DNA of 64,000 bases from Flavobacteriaceae bacterium (GTDB lineage: Bacteria > Bacteroidota > Bacteroidia > Flavobacteriales > Flavobacteriaceae). The position numbers were made by a program, and so were the translations under genes. The notes below the pieces were generated by a model. That model was not told where the DNA came from. It did no database searches and was given only the letters and a program-made list of their open reading frames with translations. Shown here in pieces: positions 62,375 to 64,000 of this stretch. The stretch spans positions 26,715 to 90,714 of the forward strand of contig JAQWSN010000011.1 in assembly GCA_029243165.1 (NCBI GenBank), in the 5' to 3' direction. Position 1 is the stretch's first letter; each line of letters opens with the position of its first letter.

Positions 62375-64000
62375 ATGGTGAGCATTCCCGATAAAACACT
62401 GGAAGATCTGGAGTACAATGAAGTACTCAGGCAATGTGCAGTTTTTGCAATTACGCCTATCGGAAAAGATGTTGTCATGGGCTTAAAGCCACAAACCCTA
62501 GAAACAGAAGTCATCAATAATCTTTCGATGACTTCAGAATACCGTGCCTCTTTTGATAATGAAAATCGTATTCCGAATCACGATTTTGACGACATCTCTT
62601 CCTATTTTACCTTACTCAAAATTGAAAATAGTGTTTTAGAATTGGAAGCTTTTCGGAGTTTAGCACGAAATACAGAAACAACCAACACCCTCATCCGTTT
62701 TCTAGAAAAATTTAAAACCTACTACCCTACCCTCCATTCCTGTTCTGAAAGTTTGTATGAAGAAAAACAGATCAAACCCACAGTAGATGCTGTTATTGAC
62801 CGTTTTGGAGAAGTTCGCAATGATGCTTCGGATACTCTTTACAGCATCCGAAAACAAATGCAACAATTACGAGGTAAGATCAGTAGTAGCTTTAACAAAG
62901 CTTTAAGTCAATTCAGCAATGCGGGTTACTTAGACGATATTCGAGAGTCGGTAATTGAAAATCGTAGGGTTTTGGCAGTTAAAGCCATGTATCGACGTAA
63001 GGTGAAGGGTGCAATAATGGGTAGTTCAAAAACAGGAAGTATCGTTTTTATTGAACCAGAAGCTACGAATGCTCAAACGAGAGAATTGCAAAATCTCGAA
63101 TTTGAAGAAGGAGAAGAAATAAAAAAAATATTGAGTCAATTAACGGATTTTTTTCGTCCTTTTCTCCCTTATTTTGAATCACAACACGACTTTTTATTGG
63201 GGTTGGATGTAGTTCATGCCAAAGCAAGATACGCTCAGGAGATTGACGGAATTCTGCCGAAAATAGTTCAAGAAGAAAGACAAATAGTCTACAAAAAAGC
63301 ATTTCACCCCCTGTTACTTCAGGCGCATAAATTGGAAAATAAAGTTACTCATCCACAAGATTTAGAGTTGGATTCTAACAATAGAATTGTTGTCATCTCT
63401 GGCCCAAATGCAGGTGGTAAAAGCATAACATTAAAAACGGTTGGTTTACTTCAGTTAATGCTGCAAACGGGGATGCTAATCCCTGTTCATGAACGCTCTA
63501 AAGCGGCGCTTTTTGCTCAAATCCTTACTGATATTGGAGACAACCAGTCCATTGAAAATCATTTAAGTACCTACTCTTATCGTCTGAAAAACATGAAGTA
63601 TTTTTTGAGAAAATGCAATGCTCAAACACTTTTTCTTATCGATGAATTTGGGACTGGCTCCGACCCCGAACTTGGAGGTGCGCTCGCAGAAGTTATGCTG
63701 GAGGACTTTTATGAGCGTAAAGCTTTTGGACTCATAACAACTCATTACTCCAACCTGAAGGCCTTAGCTAATGAACTTCCTGCCATGATCAATGCTAATA
63801 TGCAATTTGATAATAAAACGTTAGAACCCGTTTTCAAATTGGTTATGGGAGAAGCGGGTAGCTCATTTACTTTTGAAGTGGCTCAAAAAAACGGTTTGCC
63901 CTTCAATCTAATAAATCGTGCAAAAAAGAAAATTGAACGTGGAAAAGTTCGCTTTGACGCAACCATTGCAAAGCTTCAGAAAGAACGCTCTGCAATGATG
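62375..64000 (+). CDS. mutS2: MutS2-type ATPase, cut by the window end
   Basis: 542 codons open to the last base; the gene continues beyond the window, so the C-terminal Smr nuclease domain is not seen. MutS2 lacks the mismatch-recognition domain and acts on branched DNA or collided ribosomes. Seen: an N-terminal helical core (MVSIPDKTLEDLEYNEVLRQC, then GSSKTGSIVFIEPEA), Walker A GPNAGGKS (about 342-349), the MutS signature STYSYRLKNM, Walker B LFLIDEFGTGSDPELGGALAE (about 421), and TTHYSNLK. Confidence 0.93.
   Translation, partial: MVSIPDKTLEDLEYNEVLRQCAVFAITPIGKDVVMGLKPQTLETEVINNLSMTSEYRASFDNENRIPNHDFDDISSYFTLLKIENSVLELEAFRSLARNTETTNTLIRFLEKFKTYYPTLHSCSESLYEEKQIKPTVDAVIDRFGEVRNDASDTLYSIRKQMQQLRGKISSSFNKALSQFSNAGYLDDIRESVIENRRVLAVKAMYRRKVKGAIMGSSKTGSIVFIEPEATNAQTRELQNLEFEEGEEIKKILSQLTDFFRPFLPYFESQHDFLLGLDVVHAKARYAQEIDGILPKIVQEERQIVYKKAFHPLLLQAHKLENKVTHPQDLELDSNNRIVVISGPNAGGKSITLKTVGLLQLMLQTGMLIPVHERSKAALFAQILTDIGDNQSIENHLSTYSYRLKNMKYFLRKCNAQTLFLIDEFGTGSDPELGGALAEVMLEDFYERKAFGLITTHYSNLKALANELPAMINANMQFDNKTLEPVFKLVMGEAGSSFTFEVAQKNGLPFNLINRAKKKIERGKVRFDATIAKLQKERSAMM

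Noticed and set aside
1..64000. CRISPR array, prophage, insertion sequence, tRNA or rRNA
   Set aside because: No regularly spaced repeats, integrase or transposase genes, tRNA cloverleaf or rRNA segments were recognised by eye; short or divergent cases could be missed without a search tool.

Overview
The window is a gene-dense, AT-rich stretch of a Bacteroidetes chromosome, almost certainly a member of the Flavobacteriaceae and possibly marine. The evidence is the LpxC-FabZ fusion, the type IX secretion regulator PorX, family sets typical of flavobacteria (DUF2911, DUF2007, DUF4258-like and YidK-like proteins), and the repeated -7 promoter element TAnnTTTG in front of genes with no Shine-Dalgarno sequence. 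No phage, insertion sequence, CRISPR array, tRNA or rRNA gene was found. The content is mostly core metabolism and information processing.

Layout. 1-3.8 kb: 3' part of a topoisomerase IV A subunit, a TerC-type membrane protein, a small lipoprotein and an XRE regulator. 3.8-8.3 kb: an operator-rich intergenic region, an M14 carboxypeptidase, an Lrp/AsnC regulator and a divergent PEP carboxylase. 8.3-12.6 kb (minus): aroB, smpB, clpB. 12.8-18.6 kb: glyA, a thioesterase, a glutaminyl cyclase-like lipoprotein, the SRP RNA, an SDR, transaldolase and a thioredoxin-fold lipoprotein. 18.7-27.5 kb: an ABC-F ATPase, a Na+/solute symporter, DUF2007, pheT, recG. 27.5-36.4 kb: patatin, M20 peptidase, UvrD, a Sua5/YciO protein, a Gfo/Idh oxidoreductase, pcm, proline dehydrogenase, tsaE. 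36.4-45.6 kb: porX, an HD phosphohydrolase, the lipid A genes lpxD-lpxC/fabZ-lpxA, efp, sucD, fabG and a prohibitin-like protein. 45.6-52.7 kb: the complete histidine operon hisGDCBHAF(IE) behind an attenuator. 52.7-64 kb: two zinc peptidases, DUF2461, a split CBS-domain gene, DUF2911, an amidohydrolase, YbjQ, a 35-residue membrane protein, DinB-like, SUI1, ung and the 5' part of mutS2.

The most informative non-coding signals are four. (1) A his attenuator has an 18-codon leader peptide with three His codons in four, and mutually exclusive pause, antiterminator and terminator helices. (2) Several genes (lpxD, tsaE, smpB; nearly also pcm and the his leader) have the -7 element so close to the start codon that the mRNA should begin on it. 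The SRP RNA promoter in this window calibrates that distance. (3) A cluster of TGTAAAC half-sites, including a perfect 14-bp inverted repeat, overlaps the promoter of the M14 peptidase next to a divergent XRE regulator. (4) A minus-strand terminator has a competing upstream partner in the only gene-free stretch over 300 bases (57539-58005).

Protein-level oddities are an ABC-F protein whose second ATP site is lost on both faces, a PEP carboxylase with changed active-site motifs, and a two-CBS gene cut by an in-frame stop. I found no clear new defence or mobile system. All statements on family conservation come from recall, not from a search.
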